Assembly (NCBI GenBank): GCA_963787415.1
Contig: CAWBCO010000002.1
Location: forward strand, 806,001 to 870,000
Direction: 5' to 3'
DNA: 64,000 nt
DNA from: CAVUWL01 sp963787415
GTDB taxonomy: Bacteria > Actinomycetota > Thermoleophilia > Solirubrobacterales > 70-9
Under the pieces are notes generated by a model. The model saw only the letters and a program-made list of their open reading frames with translations, was not told the DNA's origin and made no database searches. Below are positions 51,201-59,818 of this stretch, piece by piece; within the stretch, counting starts at the first letter, position 1; each line of letters begins with the position of its first letter. The position numbers and the translations under genes were made by a program.

Positions 51201-52027
51201 CAGCTGAGCGCCTCCGAGAGCTGTGGCCAGGAGTAGACCTCGGGCCGTCGGTTGGCAAGAGAGGGCAGGGTCATCCGGATTCGCCTTTGCTCATTCAGAT
51301 CAAGCTCCGCGGCTATAAAGCCCTCTCCGGCGGGGCGTTGGGCGAGAACCACGCCCCACGGATCGACGATCGCTGAGTGTCCAAAGGATTGATAGTGCGG
51401 TGGGCATTCGCCGACCTGATTGGGGGCGAGGACAAAGGCCTGGTTCTCAATCGCACGCGCTCGTAGAAGAACCTCCCAATGATCGCGTCCGCTGATCAGC
51501 GTGAATGCGGAGGGAACGATCAGGAGCTGAGCTCCGCGCAAAGCAAGAATCCGGAAGAGCTCCGGGAAACGCAGGTCATAGCAAATGCTGAGGCCACTTT
51601 GCAGCGGACCCGCCGATACGGTGACAATCTCTGTGCCAGGGGCCTCGCAGGCGGACTCGCGATAGGACGTCCCCTCGATTTCGGCATCGAACATGTGGAT
51701 CTTGCGATAGACGGCGAGGCGCTCTCCATCGGGACCGATCATGACCGAGGTGTTAAGGGCCTTCTCGGCGCCGCGCTCAGCGATGCTGCCCGCAAGGAGG
51801 AAAATGCCGAGCTCGCGAGCCCATGCGCTGGCCGCGCTCAGGCTGGGGCCCCGCAGTGACTCCGCCCCGGCAAGGAGCTCCTCGCCGCCGGCCAGCAGGT
51901 TCCACTTCTCCGGCAGCGCGACCAGCTCGGCCCCATCGGCCACCGCCGAGCGCACGAGGCGCTCTGCAACCTCCAGATTCCGGTCCTTATCGTTGGTCGA
52001 ATTGAGCTGTATGGCCGCTGCGCGCAC
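51200..52027 (-). CDS. Nitrilase-superfamily amidase (Nit1-like)
   Basis: 275 residues. The Glu-Lys-Cys triad is in VALPEKWN, YRKIHMFDAEI and LSICYDLRFPELFR. The pattern matches carbon-nitrogen hydrolases related to Nit1/deaminated-glutathione amidase. Start GTG 52027 is preferred because the longer frame to TTG 52081 crosses the operator; GGGGG precedes the GTG. First gene of the operon with the TetR gene. Substrate uncertain. Confidence 0.85.
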   Translation of the reverse strand: MRAAAIQLNSTNDKDRNLEVAERLVRSAVADGAELVALPEKWNLLAGGEELLAGAESLRGPSLSAASAWARELGIFLLAGSIAERGAEKALNTSVMIGPDGERLAVYRKIHMFDAEIEGTSYRESACEAPGTEIVTVSAGPLQSGLSICYDLRFPELFRILALRGAQLLIVPSAFTLISGRDHWEVLLRARAIENQAFVLAPNQVGECPPHYQSFGHSAIVDPWGVVLAQRPAGEGFIAAELDLNEQRRIRMTLPSLANRRPEVYSWPQLSEALS

Positions 52028-52065
52028 GGCGCCCCCTTGGGTCTGGCTGGGCGATTGAGGACTGG

Positions 52066-52098
52066 TTGATTGACCAGTCAATCGACCGCTTCAGTATA
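52066..52098 (-). promoter_or_regulatory. Promoter -10 and TetR-type operator of the nitrilase-TetR operon
   Basis: A -10 hexamer TATACT at 52098-52093 is followed by the palindrome: on the minus strand TTGACTGGTCAATCAA at 52081-52066, within GATTGAC-CA-GTCAATC (52068-52083). It differs by one base from the site at 8672. The operator covers the likely start of transcription, as expected for an autorepressor. Confidence 0.6.
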
Positions 52099-52133
52099 GG
52101 CCTGGGAAAGGCGGGGAAGGGCCCTGCGCGTGG

Positions 52134-52973
52134 CTAAAGACCCATAGCCCGGGCGACGATCCAGTCAAAGATCGGCGTCGGGATCGTGGGCTTCAGCCGC
52201 GCCTGGATCTTTGCATCGAGCCCGACCAGATAGCGGCTGTGGGGCCGTCTTGCGCTAAGCGCATCTTCGACCACCGCGGCGACCTTCTCCGGTGCTATCC
52301 CTCGCTTGGCAAGGCCTTTGGCCACCTTGCGCAAGCTGGTGATTGCCTCACCGTAGAGCTCCTCCTGGGCCTCAACACGTTCCCCGATCTCCGCGGCAGC
52401 GCGCTCACCCCGCTCCCAAATCGGCGTCGCGATCGACCCCGGCTCGACAATCGACACCGCGATCTTCCAGGGTCGCAGCTCTTGGCGCAGGGTATCCCCC
52501 ACCGCCTCCACGCCAAACTTCGCAGCGTGGTATGCACCACCGAGCGGAAAGGCGATCCTCCCGCCAATCGAGCTGATGAAAACAATTCGGCCGCGCCCGA
52601 GGCGGATCTGACCTAGCAACGCCTGGGTGACCGCCACCTGACCAATCAGATTGACCTCGACCTGGCGCCTGACTTCCTCGATCGGCATCGTCTCCAGCGG
52701 ACCGGGGATCGCGACCCCGGCGTTGTTGACGAGCCCGTCGAGGCCGCGCCCATCAAGTTCGGCGGCGATCTGCTGAGCCGCGGCGGCGATCTGCTCCCCC
52801 TCGGTGACGTCGAGCATGACAGGCACGACCCGGCCCGAACCGACCGCGCTCAGCGCCTCCGCGTCGGCTCCGCTGCGCACCCCGGCAAAAACCCGCCATC
52901 CGCGCGAGTTGAGCCGCACCGCAGTGGCCCGGCCGATGCCGGTCGAAGCTCCGGTGACCAAAACCGAGCGCAC
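52134..52973 (-). CDS. Short-chain dehydrogenase/reductase
   Basis: 279 residues. NAD(P) motif TGASTGIG near the N terminus, Asn in VNNAGVAIPG, catalytic Ser in FISSIGG, and Tyr-Lys in YHAAKFG. It has the longer C-terminal region (about 50 residues) of classical SDRs that use lipid or steroid substrates. It stands alone, between the nitrilase and MerR genes. Substrate unknown. Confidence 0.9.
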   Translation of the reverse strand: MRSVLVTGASTGIGRATAVRLNSRGWRVFAGVRSGADAEALSAVGSGRVVPVMLDVTEGEQIAAAAQQIAAELDGRGLDGLVNNAGVAIPGPLETMPIEEVRRQVEVNLIGQVAVTQALLGQIRLGRGRIVFISSIGGRIAFPLGGAYHAAKFGVEAVGDTLRQELRPWKIAVSIVEPGSIATPIWERGERAAAEIGERVEAQEELYGEAITSLRKVAKGLAKRGIAPEKVAAVVEDALSARRPHSRYLVGLDAKIQARLKPTIPTPIFDWIVARAMGL

Positions 52974-53104
52974 CGCGCCAGGCTAGGGGATCCCCGCATC
53001 GATTGACCCGCCCCAGGATCAACGATCACGGCGCCACAACCCAAGCGCCCTTGGCCTTTTGGCCGCATCGTGATCGGTAGCGGGTGCGAGCTAGCGGTGG
53101 AGCG

Positions 53105-53806
53105 CTAGGTGCGATTTGCTCGGTGACGCTCGAGCTCGGCGACCATGAGCTTGGTGTGCAGAGCTGCGATCAGGTCCTGCAGCGGCTGCGCTCCGGACTC
53201 GAGCATCTCAACTACCCGTTGCGGCTCGATCTCGCCTGCCAGCCGCGTCATAACCACCTCGACCTCCTGGCGGACCAGCTCCTCAATTGCACTCTTATAG
53301 CGCAGAGTGTCATAGACGGTGAAGCCGATGGCCTCGTCATATCCTTCGGCCCGAAAACGGCTGATCGCCTCGATAATCTTTACATCGGAGGGGGAGTAGC
53401 CGCGACTGTTGGGGCTAAGTACTTCAAGCTCGGCCAAGCGTTCTAGTACCTCCTTGGGCACACCGTAGCTCTCGTGCACCTCGGCGGGTCTCATACGGGG
53501 ACGCTCGCCGGCTAGAGCACGATCGAGGATGCGGTCCTCCAACTCGACCAGAGCGCGAGCTCGCGCCGGATCCTCATCGATTACCGACTTGATCGCCTTC
53601 AGCGGCATGAAGCGCTCCTCTTGAAGCTGCTTGATCAGCTTGATTCGATCGACGAACTCGGAAGGGTAATAAGCCATGTTGCGGCTCGTCTTGACCGGCT
53701 CAGGGAGAAGGCCCTCACGAAGGTAGTGCTTGATCGTGGGTACCGGCACACCGGAGGCCCGCGCCAACTCACCGATGCGCAGAAGGTCGTCCTCGGCGCC
53801 GCTCAT
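53105..53806 (-). CDS. MerR-family transcriptional regulator
   Basis: 233 residues. Winged-helix HTH at the N terminus (LLRIGELARASGVPVPTIKHYLREGLLP) and a coiled-coil linker followed by a C-terminal domain without the CxxC metal motifs, so it probably senses an organic ligand or acyl-CoA. ATG 53806 overlaps the stop of the CoA-transferase gene by four bases; it is the last gene of the five-gene operon that begins with the enoyl-CoA hydratase. Control of this operon is likely. A hairpin CTAGCG/CGCTAG (53091-53108) spans the stop. Confidence 0.85.
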   Translation of the reverse strand: MSGAEDDLLRIGELARASGVPVPTIKHYLREGLLPEPVKTSRNMAYYPSEFVDRIKLIKQLQEERFMPLKAIKSVIDEDPARARALVELEDRILDRALAGERPRMRPAEVHESYGVPKEVLERLAELEVLSPNSRGYSPSDVKIIEAISRFRAEGYDEAIGFTVYDTLRYKSAIEELVRQEVEVVMTRLAGEIEPQRVVEMLESGAQPLQDLIAALHTKLMVAELERHRANRT

Positions 53807-55038
53807 TCGCGCGCTTTGGCGGCGGAGTCAAGATCCGGCCCAAGCGCCTCGCCAGACCGCTTCATCGCGGCGACCTCCTGCTCAGAATAACCCGCCTCGC
53901 GCAAAGCTTCCTCGGTGTGCTCGCCAAATGCAGGCGCTGGTCGGGTCGGGTCACCGGGCGTGCGGCTCATCTTCAAAGGAGTCCCGAGCTGGCTGACCGC
54001 GCCAAGCCCGGGCTGGTCAATCTCCACCACCATCTCCCGTGCTCGCACCAAATCAGATGCGAGGACCTCATCGAGATCGAGAATCGGCTCGATGCAGCAG
54101 TCGTGCTGCTCATTGAAGGCAAACCACTGTTGGCGGCTGCGCGAGCCAAAGATCTCGCTCACCTCGTGCCAGGCGTCACTGCCAGGCGCCTCGAACTGCT
54201 TCTCGATCAGAGCAGGTCGCCCCACCCCATTACAAAAGGCTGCCCAGAACTTCGGCTCAAGCGCAGCGCAGCTAACCCAGCCATCGGCGACCTCATAGGG
54301 CAGGTAACAGATCAGCTTCCCGGCTAGCTCCAGATCGCCGCGACCCGGCACCTTGCCGTCACAGAAGAAGCGAGCCGCGACCAGCGCGAGCCACGAGAGG
54401 GCACCGTCGGCCATCGATACGTCGACAATCTGGCCCTCACCCGAGCGCCGCCGCTCGTGCAGGGCGACCAACACCCCAATAGCGGCGATCAGCGCCCCAC
54501 CACCGAGGTCTGCGATCTGCCCTGCCGACTGGACGGGAGGGCCATCTCTAGTCCCGCTCAACCCAAGCAGCCCGATGAGGCCCAGGTAGTTCAGGTCGTG
54601 GCCCGCGTGCTGGGCGTAGGGACCGTCTCCACCGTAGCCGCTGATAAGGCAGTAGACGATCGCCGGGTTGACCTCGCGCATCGACTCATACCCCAGCCCG
54701 AGGCGCTCCAGGACGCCTGGGCGGAAGCCATCGAGGACGACGTCGTAGTGCTCGATCAGCCGCAGCAAAGCCTCGCGGCCCCGTTCGGATTTGAGGTCGA
54801 GGCGGAGCGAGCGCTTACCCCGGTTGAGGGCAAGGTAAAGAGCTGAGCGGGTGCCGAGGGGGGCCTGCTCCTCCTCGCCGTAGAAGGGGGGAGCCCAGCG
54901 AATGTAGTCACCCAGCACGGTGCTCTCGACCTTGAGAACGTCAGCACCGAGGTCGGCCAAAAGAAGCGAGCAGAAGCCGCCCGGTAGGAGCCGGGTCAGG
55001 TCGAGGACCTTGACGTCGCTAAGCGGGAGGTCGCTCAC
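53803..55038 (-). CDS. Family III CoA-transferase / alpha-methylacyl-CoA racemase
   Basis: 411 residues. The CaiB/BaiF fold begins VKVLDLTRLLPGGFCSLLLADLGADVLKVE. The region YAQHAGHDLNYLGLIGLLGL places the Asp in the HDxNY motif typical of alpha-methylacyl-CoA racemase (Mcr) rather than a plain CoA-transferase. GTG 55038 overlaps the BKACE gene by about 20 bases and the stop overlaps the MerR start. Racemisation of 2-methylacyl-CoA would fit branched-chain or isoprenoid-like substrates. Confidence 0.85.
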   Translation of the reverse strand: MSDLPLSDVKVLDLTRLLPGGFCSLLLADLGADVLKVESTVLGDYIRWAPPFYGEEEQAPLGTRSALYLALNRGKRSLRLDLKSERGREALLRLIEHYDVVLDGFRPGVLERLGLGYESMREVNPAIVYCLISGYGGDGPYAQHAGHDLNYLGLIGLLGLSGTRDGPPVQSAGQIADLGGGALIAAIGVLVALHERRRSGEGQIVDVSMADGALSWLALVAARFFCDGKVPGRGDLELAGKLICYLPYEVADGWVSCAALEPKFWAAFCNGVGRPALIEKQFEAPGSDAWHEVSEIFGSRSRQQWFAFNEQHDCCIEPILDLDEVLASDLVRAREMVVEIDQPGLGAVSQLGTPLKMSRTPGDPTRPAPAFGEHTEEALREAGYSEQEVAAMKRSGEALGPDLDSAAKARE

Positions 55039-55912
55039 GCTCAGAAACCCCGAGGAGCTCACGTGCCTCGGCAACGGTGGCGACAGATCGACCGACGTCT
55101 TCGGCCATCTGTCGCGCCTTGGCGATCAGCTCACCGTTGGATTTCGCCATCTCCCCATTTGGCAGGTAGAGGTTGTCCTCCACCCCGGCGCGGACGTTGC
55201 CTCCCAAAACGAGCGCCGCGCCAAGAAGCTTCCACTGGTCGCGAGAAATTCCGATCACCTGCCACTGATTGACGCCCTCGGCTCCCGCCGGAATCTGCTC
55301 CGCCATCACGGCAACGTTGCGGGCCGTCGGTCGAATGCCACCGTTTACCCCCATCACCAAAGAGATCTGCAGGGGCGGCTCGAGCAGGCCCATGTCGATC
55401 AACGGGTCGAGGTTGGCTACGTGGCCGGCGTCAAAGCACTCGTGCTCGGGCTTTATCCCCAGCTCCCGCATCGCCGTGAGGAACTCAATAATCGTGTCAA
55501 AGCTATTCTCAAAGACGGTCTTAAAGACGAAGTCCTTACGGCGCTTGGAGTACTTGGCGTAGTTCATCGAACTCATGTTGAGCGCCGCGACGTCGGGTCT
55601 TAGCGCCCTCAGATACTCGATTCGCCGCTCGATCGGGATGCCGATCGCTCCGGTCGAATAGTTGATGATCACGTCACCTACCTCCGCCAGGATCGCATCG
55701 GTGATTGCGGCGAAATCATCGACCTCATACGACGGTGTTCCGTCGGGCCTGCGCGCGTGGATGTGGATCTGGGAGGCACCCTCCTCGACCGCGCGCCGCG
55801 CCTCGGCCGCGTACTCACTCGGGGTGTAGGGAATCGCAGGACACTGGTCGCGATTAGCGATTACGCCACTGATCGAGCAGCTGATCACCACCGCATCCTC
55901 AAACCTGCTCAT
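55019..55912 (-). CDS. Beta-keto acid cleavage enzyme (BKACE, DUF849)
   Basis: 297 residues from ATG 55912, whose start overlaps the carboxyltransferase stop. The TIM-barrel family pattern is ISGVIANRDQCPAIPYTPSEYA, zinc His ligands in HIHARRPDG, HECFDAGH and SLVMGVNGGIR. BKACE enzymes condense a beta-keto acid with acetyl-CoA, releasing a new CoA ester and acetoacetate. Their presence with a carboxylase suggests a path through a beta-keto acid. The substrate is not evident. Confidence 0.88.
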   Translation of the reverse strand: MSRFEDAVVISCSISGVIANRDQCPAIPYTPSEYAAEARRAVEEGASQIHIHARRPDGTPSYEVDDFAAITDAILAEVGDVIINYSTGAIGIPIERRIEYLRALRPDVAALNMSSMNYAKYSKRRKDFVFKTVFENSFDTIIEFLTAMRELGIKPEHECFDAGHVANLDPLIDMGLLEPPLQISLVMGVNGGIRPTARNVAVMAEQIPAGAEGVNQWQVIGISRDQWKLLGAALVLGGNVRAGVEDNLYLPNGEMAKSNGELIAKARQMAEDVGRSVATVAEARELLGVSERERPPA

Positions 55913-57504
55913 ACAGGCATCACCCCATGCTTTCTCCACGGCCGCTCAACCCGCTTTGTCTTCGCCATTCGCAGCGCCTTGATGATCGTCGGCCGCGTCT
56001 CGCGCGGGTCGATAATTTCATCGATCACGGCATTACCGGCGGCGATATAGGGATCGATCTGCTCGCGCACCGCGCCGAGCATCGCCTCGCGGGTGCGATC
56101 GGGGTCCTCTGAGGCCTCGATCGCTGCCCGGCCGATGATGTTGACCGCGCCCTCGGCCCCCATGACCGAAATCTCCGCCCCCGGCCAGGCGACGATCAGA
56201 TCCGGCTCATAGGCCTTGCCGCACATTACGTAGTAGCCGGCGCCGTAGGCCTTGCGCACCACCACCGTCACCTTCGGCACCGTAGCCCGGCTTACCGCGT
56301 AAAGCATCTTCGCCCCGTGGCGAATGATCCCGGCATGCTCGACTTTGGCGCCGACCATGAAGCCGGGCACGTCTTGCAAGAAGACGAGCGGAAGGTTGAA
56401 CGCATCGCAGAGGTTGATGAAACGGGCCGCCTTATCGGCTGAGTCATTGTCGAGGATTCCGGCAAGCTGCTTGGGCTGGTTTGCGACGATCCCGACGGCT
56501 TGGCCCCCGAAGCGAGCAAAGCAGGTGATCAGTGTCTTCGCGAACTTCGGCTTGAGGTCAAACCACTCACCTTCATCGACGATCTCTTTGATTACCTCAT
56601 ACATATCGTATGGCTGGCGCGAGGAATCGGGCACAATTTCAAGCAGCTTCTCCGACATGCGCTCAACGGGATCTTTGCTTTCAAGCTCGGGAGGCATCTG
56701 CTCGCAGTTAGCCGGGAAATATGAGAGGTAGCGCCTGACCGCGGCGATGCACTCCTCATCGTCGCCAACCTCAAGATCGCCGACCCCCGATTTACGGCAG
56801 TGGACCTTGGCTCCCCCGAGCTCCTCCATCGAGATCTCCTCGCCCGTCACCGCCTTGGTCAGATGTGGTCCCGCGAGCGCCATCGCGCCCTGCCCCGAGA
56901 CCATTGGCACGAAGTCAGAAAGGGCTGGGATATAGGCGGTTCCCGCCGCGCAGGGCCCCATCATTGCGGCGACCATCGGGATCACCCCCGACATTTCGAC
57001 CTCTTCGCGAAACAGGTGACCGGAACCGGCGAAGAGCGAACCGGCGGCCTCCTGGATACGAGCGCCGGCGGAGTCCAGCAACCAGATGAATGGCATCCGC
57101 TTCGAAAGCGCGGTTTCCCGAAGCCGGGTCACCTTCAGCTCCCCGGTCATGCCCATCGAGCCGGCCATCACCGTGAAGTCATAGGCCGCTATGCAACACG
57201 CCCGCCCGTCGACGTCGCCCCAGCCGGTGATCACTCCATCCGCCGGCGCCTGCTTTCCGTCCATCGCGCGCTGGGCAAAGTGCGGCCGGCCGTGAATGCC
57301 GAGCTCGACAAAACTACCCCGATCGACGAGTAAATCGATCCGCTCGCGAGCGGTGAGCTTGCCGCGCTCATGCTGCATTGCGACCTTCTCCTCGCCGCCG
57401 CCAAGCATCGCCTGCTCACGTCGCCGGTGCAGCTGCGCGTTTAGCTCCTTAAGCGATGCGGTCCCCGGCAACAGGTTCTCTGACTCCTGCTCGGCGCCGG
57501 CCAC
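55909..57504 (-). CDS. Acyl-CoA carboxylase beta subunit (carboxyltransferase)
   Basis: 531 residues from GTG 57504 with GGAAGGGA eight bases upstream. The N- and C-terminal crotonase-like halves of PccB/MccB/AccD type appear: GRPHFAQRAMDGKQAPADGVITGWG, LLDSAGARIQEAAGSLFAG, and C-terminal LVFLQDVPGFMVGAKVEHAGIIRHGAKMLYAVSRA then KAYGAGYYVMCGKAYEPDLIVAWP. This is closest to methylcrotonyl/geranyl-CoA or propionyl-CoA carboxylase beta. No biotin carboxylase/BCCP gene is in the window, so it must share one encoded elsewhere. Confidence 0.88.
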   Translation of the reverse strand: MAGAEQESENLLPGTASLKELNAQLHRRREQAMLGGGEEKVAMQHERGKLTARERIDLLVDRGSFVELGIHGRPHFAQRAMDGKQAPADGVITGWGDVDGRACCIAAYDFTVMAGSMGMTGELKVTRLRETALSKRMPFIWLLDSAGARIQEAAGSLFAGSGHLFREEVEMSGVIPMVAAMMGPCAAGTAYIPALSDFVPMVSGQGAMALAGPHLTKAVTGEEISMEELGGAKVHCRKSGVGDLEVGDDEECIAAVRRYLSYFPANCEQMPPELESKDPVERMSEKLLEIVPDSSRQPYDMYEVIKEIVDEGEWFDLKPKFAKTLITCFARFGGQAVGIVANQPKQLAGILDNDSADKAARFINLCDAFNLPLVFLQDVPGFMVGAKVEHAGIIRHGAKMLYAVSRATVPKVTVVVRKAYGAGYYVMCGKAYEPDLIVAWPGAEISVMGAEGAVNIIGRAAIEASEDPDRTREAMLGAVREQIDPYIAAGNAVIDEIIDPRETRPTIIKALRMAKTKRVERPWRKHGVMPV

Positions 57505-57506
57505 CC

Positions 57507-58289
57507 CTAGCGTCCCTTCCACTGCGGCTGGCGTTTCTCAAAAAATGCCGTGACCCCCTCGAGGATGTCTTCGGTTGAAAGCGTGAGAGAGAGCTGGGAA
57601 CGAAGATACTCGAGCGCATCATCGATCGCCATGTCTTGCTGGCGGTAAATAGCGTCGTGGCCGAGACGCATCAGCACGGGGCTCTTGGAGGCCAGCTTGG
57701 AGGCCCAATCGGCAATTGCCGCGTCGAAGTCCTCGGCCGATACGGCCTTGTTTGCAAGACCGTATTCAACCGCCTGATCGGCACTCAGCCGCTCCCCCAG
57801 GAGCATCATCTCGTTGACCTTCTTGCGCGCAACGTTGCGGTAGATGAGCGCCATGATCATGTAGGGGAAGGCACCGACGTTGATCTCGGGGGTGGCGAAG
57901 GTAGCCCCCTGCTTGGCGATCACCAGATCGCAGGAGAGGGCCAAGCCGATACCGCCCGCAAGCACGTGACCGTTGACCGCACACAGCGAGGGCTTCCCGA
58001 GCCGCGGCATCAATCGAAAGAACTCAAGGAAGAGGTCAGAGGCGAAGTGTTTTGCGACCAGCGGCACCTCCGCGGCAAAGCCGCCGAGGTCAGCACCGGC
58101 GCAAAAGGCCCTATCCCCAGCGCCGGTGAGGACCAAGGCGCGAACCTCTTTGGAGTCGCGTGCGGCGCTGACCGCATCCACCAGCTCGGTCAGCATCTGG
58201 GCGGAGAGCATGTTCCGCTTCTCGGGGTTGTTAAGGGTCACCGTCGCGATCCTCTCGGCGACCTCGTAAGTGATCAACTCATAGTCCAT
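57507..58289 (-). CDS. Enoyl-CoA hydratase/isomerase
   Basis: 260 residues of the crotonase family. Oxyanion hole segments AFCAGADLGGF and HVLAGGIGLALSC, and the catalytic Glu region TPEINVGAFP (one of the two expected Glu positions appears as Ile/Val in this version, so check). It hydrates trans-2-enoyl-CoA. First gene of the operon with carboxyltransferase, BKACE, racemase and MerR; it is divergent from the two acyl-CoA dehydrogenases. Confidence 0.88.
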   Translation of the reverse strand: MDYELITYEVAERIATVTLNNPEKRNMLSAQMLTELVDAVSAARDSKEVRALVLTGAGDRAFCAGADLGGFAAEVPLVAKHFASDLFLEFFRLMPRLGKPSLCAVNGHVLAGGIGLALSCDLVIAKQGATFATPEINVGAFPYMIMALIYRNVARKKVNEMMLLGERLSADQAVEYGLANKAVSAEDFDAAIADWASKLASKSPVLMRLGHDAIYRQQDMAIDDALEYLRSQLSLTLSTEDILEGVTAFFEKRQPQWKGR

Positions 58290-58352
58290 TCCGGCGCCAC
58301 GATAGCCGACCAGAGCTGCAAGTGGGAAGTGCTACTGTCCGCTCGGCTTTTT

Positions 58353-58368
58353 GGGCGAACGATCGCCC
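58353..58368. promoter_or_regulatory. Palindrome in the divergent promoter region of the acyl-CoA genes
   Basis: GGGCGAACGATCGCCC: arms GGGCGA/TCGCCC around ACGA. It lies between the hydratase operon and the acyl-CoA dehydrogenase at 58400, 32 bases before that GTG. It could be an operator (for example of the MerR protein) or an RNA hairpin. No matching -35/-10 is clear. Confidence 0.35.
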
Positions 58369-58399
58369 GACTTGGATCAACTAATGAGGAGAGTGATAA

Positions 58400-59617
58400 G
58401 TGGCGACCGCGGCGACCAACACCTCAAGCGTCATCAAACCCGACTACGGGGCGGGTCCCAAGCACTTCATCTTCGGCCAGGAGCACGAAGACCTGCGCGA
58501 GTCGATGCAGGCCTGGGTACGCAAGGAGTTGTGGCCACACCGCAATGAGTGGGAGGACACCTACTGGCCGAGCGAGGCGATGAAGCGGGCCGGGGACCTC
58601 GGCTTTCTCGGCCTCTGCTTCCCCGAGCAATACGGGGGCCAGGGGGGCGACTACTTCTACTCACTGGTTCGCGCCGAGTGCATGAGTTACTCGGGTTCCG
58701 GCGGCACCAACATGGGGTTCGCCGTGCAAACCGACATGGTCTTGCCCCCAATCCACCTGCTCGGCAGCGAGCAACAAAAGCAGCGCTACCTGACTCCCGG
58801 CCTAGAGGGGAAAAAGATTGGCTGCCTCGGCATAACCGAGCCGGGGGCCGGCTCAGATGTAGCCGGGGTGAGGACCACCGCGATCCGCGAAGGCGATGAA
58901 TACCTGATCAACGGATCGAAGACCTTCATCACCAACGGACCGCGGGCAGATTTCATCGTGCTCGTGGCGAAGACCGATCCCGACGAGCGCCACGCGGGGA
59001 TCACCCTTTTCGTCGTTGATCTGCGCTCAGACGATGGTGAGATGGTCCCCGGCTTCAGCGTTTCCGCCGAGTTGGAGAAGATGGGCATGCACGCATCTGA
59101 CACCGGCGAGCTGGCTTTCGCTGATGTTCGGGTCCCAGCAGATGCGGTACTCGGCGAGATCGGAAAAGGCTTCTACCACATCGCCTGGGAGCTTCAGGGC
59201 GAGCGGCTCGTCGCCGCGGCCGGCTGCCACGCCGGGGCTGAGCGAATGATCGAGAAGACCCTTGAGTACGCCAAGGAGCGCGAAGCCTTTGGTCGACCGA
59301 TCGGGAAGTTCCAGGCGATTCGCCACAAGTTTGCCGAGATGGCGACCAAGACCGAGGCGGCAAAACAGTTCACCTACTCGACCGCCTGGCGCTTCGCCAA
59401 CGGCGAGTACCCGGTGCGGGAGATAACGATGGCCAAGCTCTATGCATCGCGCATTGCCTGCGAGGTTGCCGACGATTGCGTCCAGATATTCGGCGGCTAC
59501 GGCTACATGAAGGAGTATGAGATCGAGCGTGCCTACCGTGACGTACGTCTTAACCGAATCGGCGCCGGAACCGATGAGGTAATGCTCGACGTGATTGGTC
59601 GTTCCTACGGGCTTTAG
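58400..59617 (+). CDS. Acyl-CoA dehydrogenase
   Basis: 405 residues, GTG 58400 behind GAGGAGAG. It has CLGITEPGAGSDVAG, INGSKTFITNG, and the C-terminal FGGYGYMKEYEIERAYRDVRLNRIGAGTDEVMLDVIG. The GAGTDE segment has Thr-Asp-Glu where the catalytic Glu is expected in long-chain and isovaleryl-type members, so this is likely a long- or branched-chain enzyme. It probably starts the pathway that the divergent operon continues. Confidence 0.92.
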   Translation: MATAATNTSSVIKPDYGAGPKHFIFGQEHEDLRESMQAWVRKELWPHRNEWEDTYWPSEAMKRAGDLGFLGLCFPEQYGGQGGDYFYSLVRAECMSYSGSGGTNMGFAVQTDMVLPPIHLLGSEQQKQRYLTPGLEGKKIGCLGITEPGAGSDVAGVRTTAIREGDEYLINGSKTFITNGPRADFIVLVAKTDPDERHAGITLFVVDLRSDDGEMVPGFSVSAELEKMGMHASDTGELAFADVRVPADAVLGEIGKGFYHIAWELQGERLVAAAGCHAGAERMIEKTLEYAKEREAFGRPIGKFQAIRHKFAEMATKTEAAKQFTYSTAWRFANGEYPVREITMAKLYASRIACEVADDCVQIFGGYGYMKEYEIERAYRDVRLNRIGAGTDEVMLDVIGRSYGL

Positions 59618-59818
59618 AGTGAGAGCGCTGATGGGGCGCCCCGATGCAATCACCGCGGTGCAGATGGTCCTCGGGCTCTCGCGCGGGGGCCCTTGTTTTG
59701 GGTGTACCAGAGATGCATCGGAATGGGAAAGGAATGAGCGCGCGGCCGCGGCTCCCACAACGGCGGGTGCGTCCGAGGTCCCACCTGGAAACCTCGAAGA
59801 ACTTGCAGTGCAACTAAG

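Noticed and set aside
53053..53064. GGCC-TTTT-GGCC hairpin as terminator of the MerR operon
   Set aside because: Only four base pairs and no T-run after it on the minus strand.
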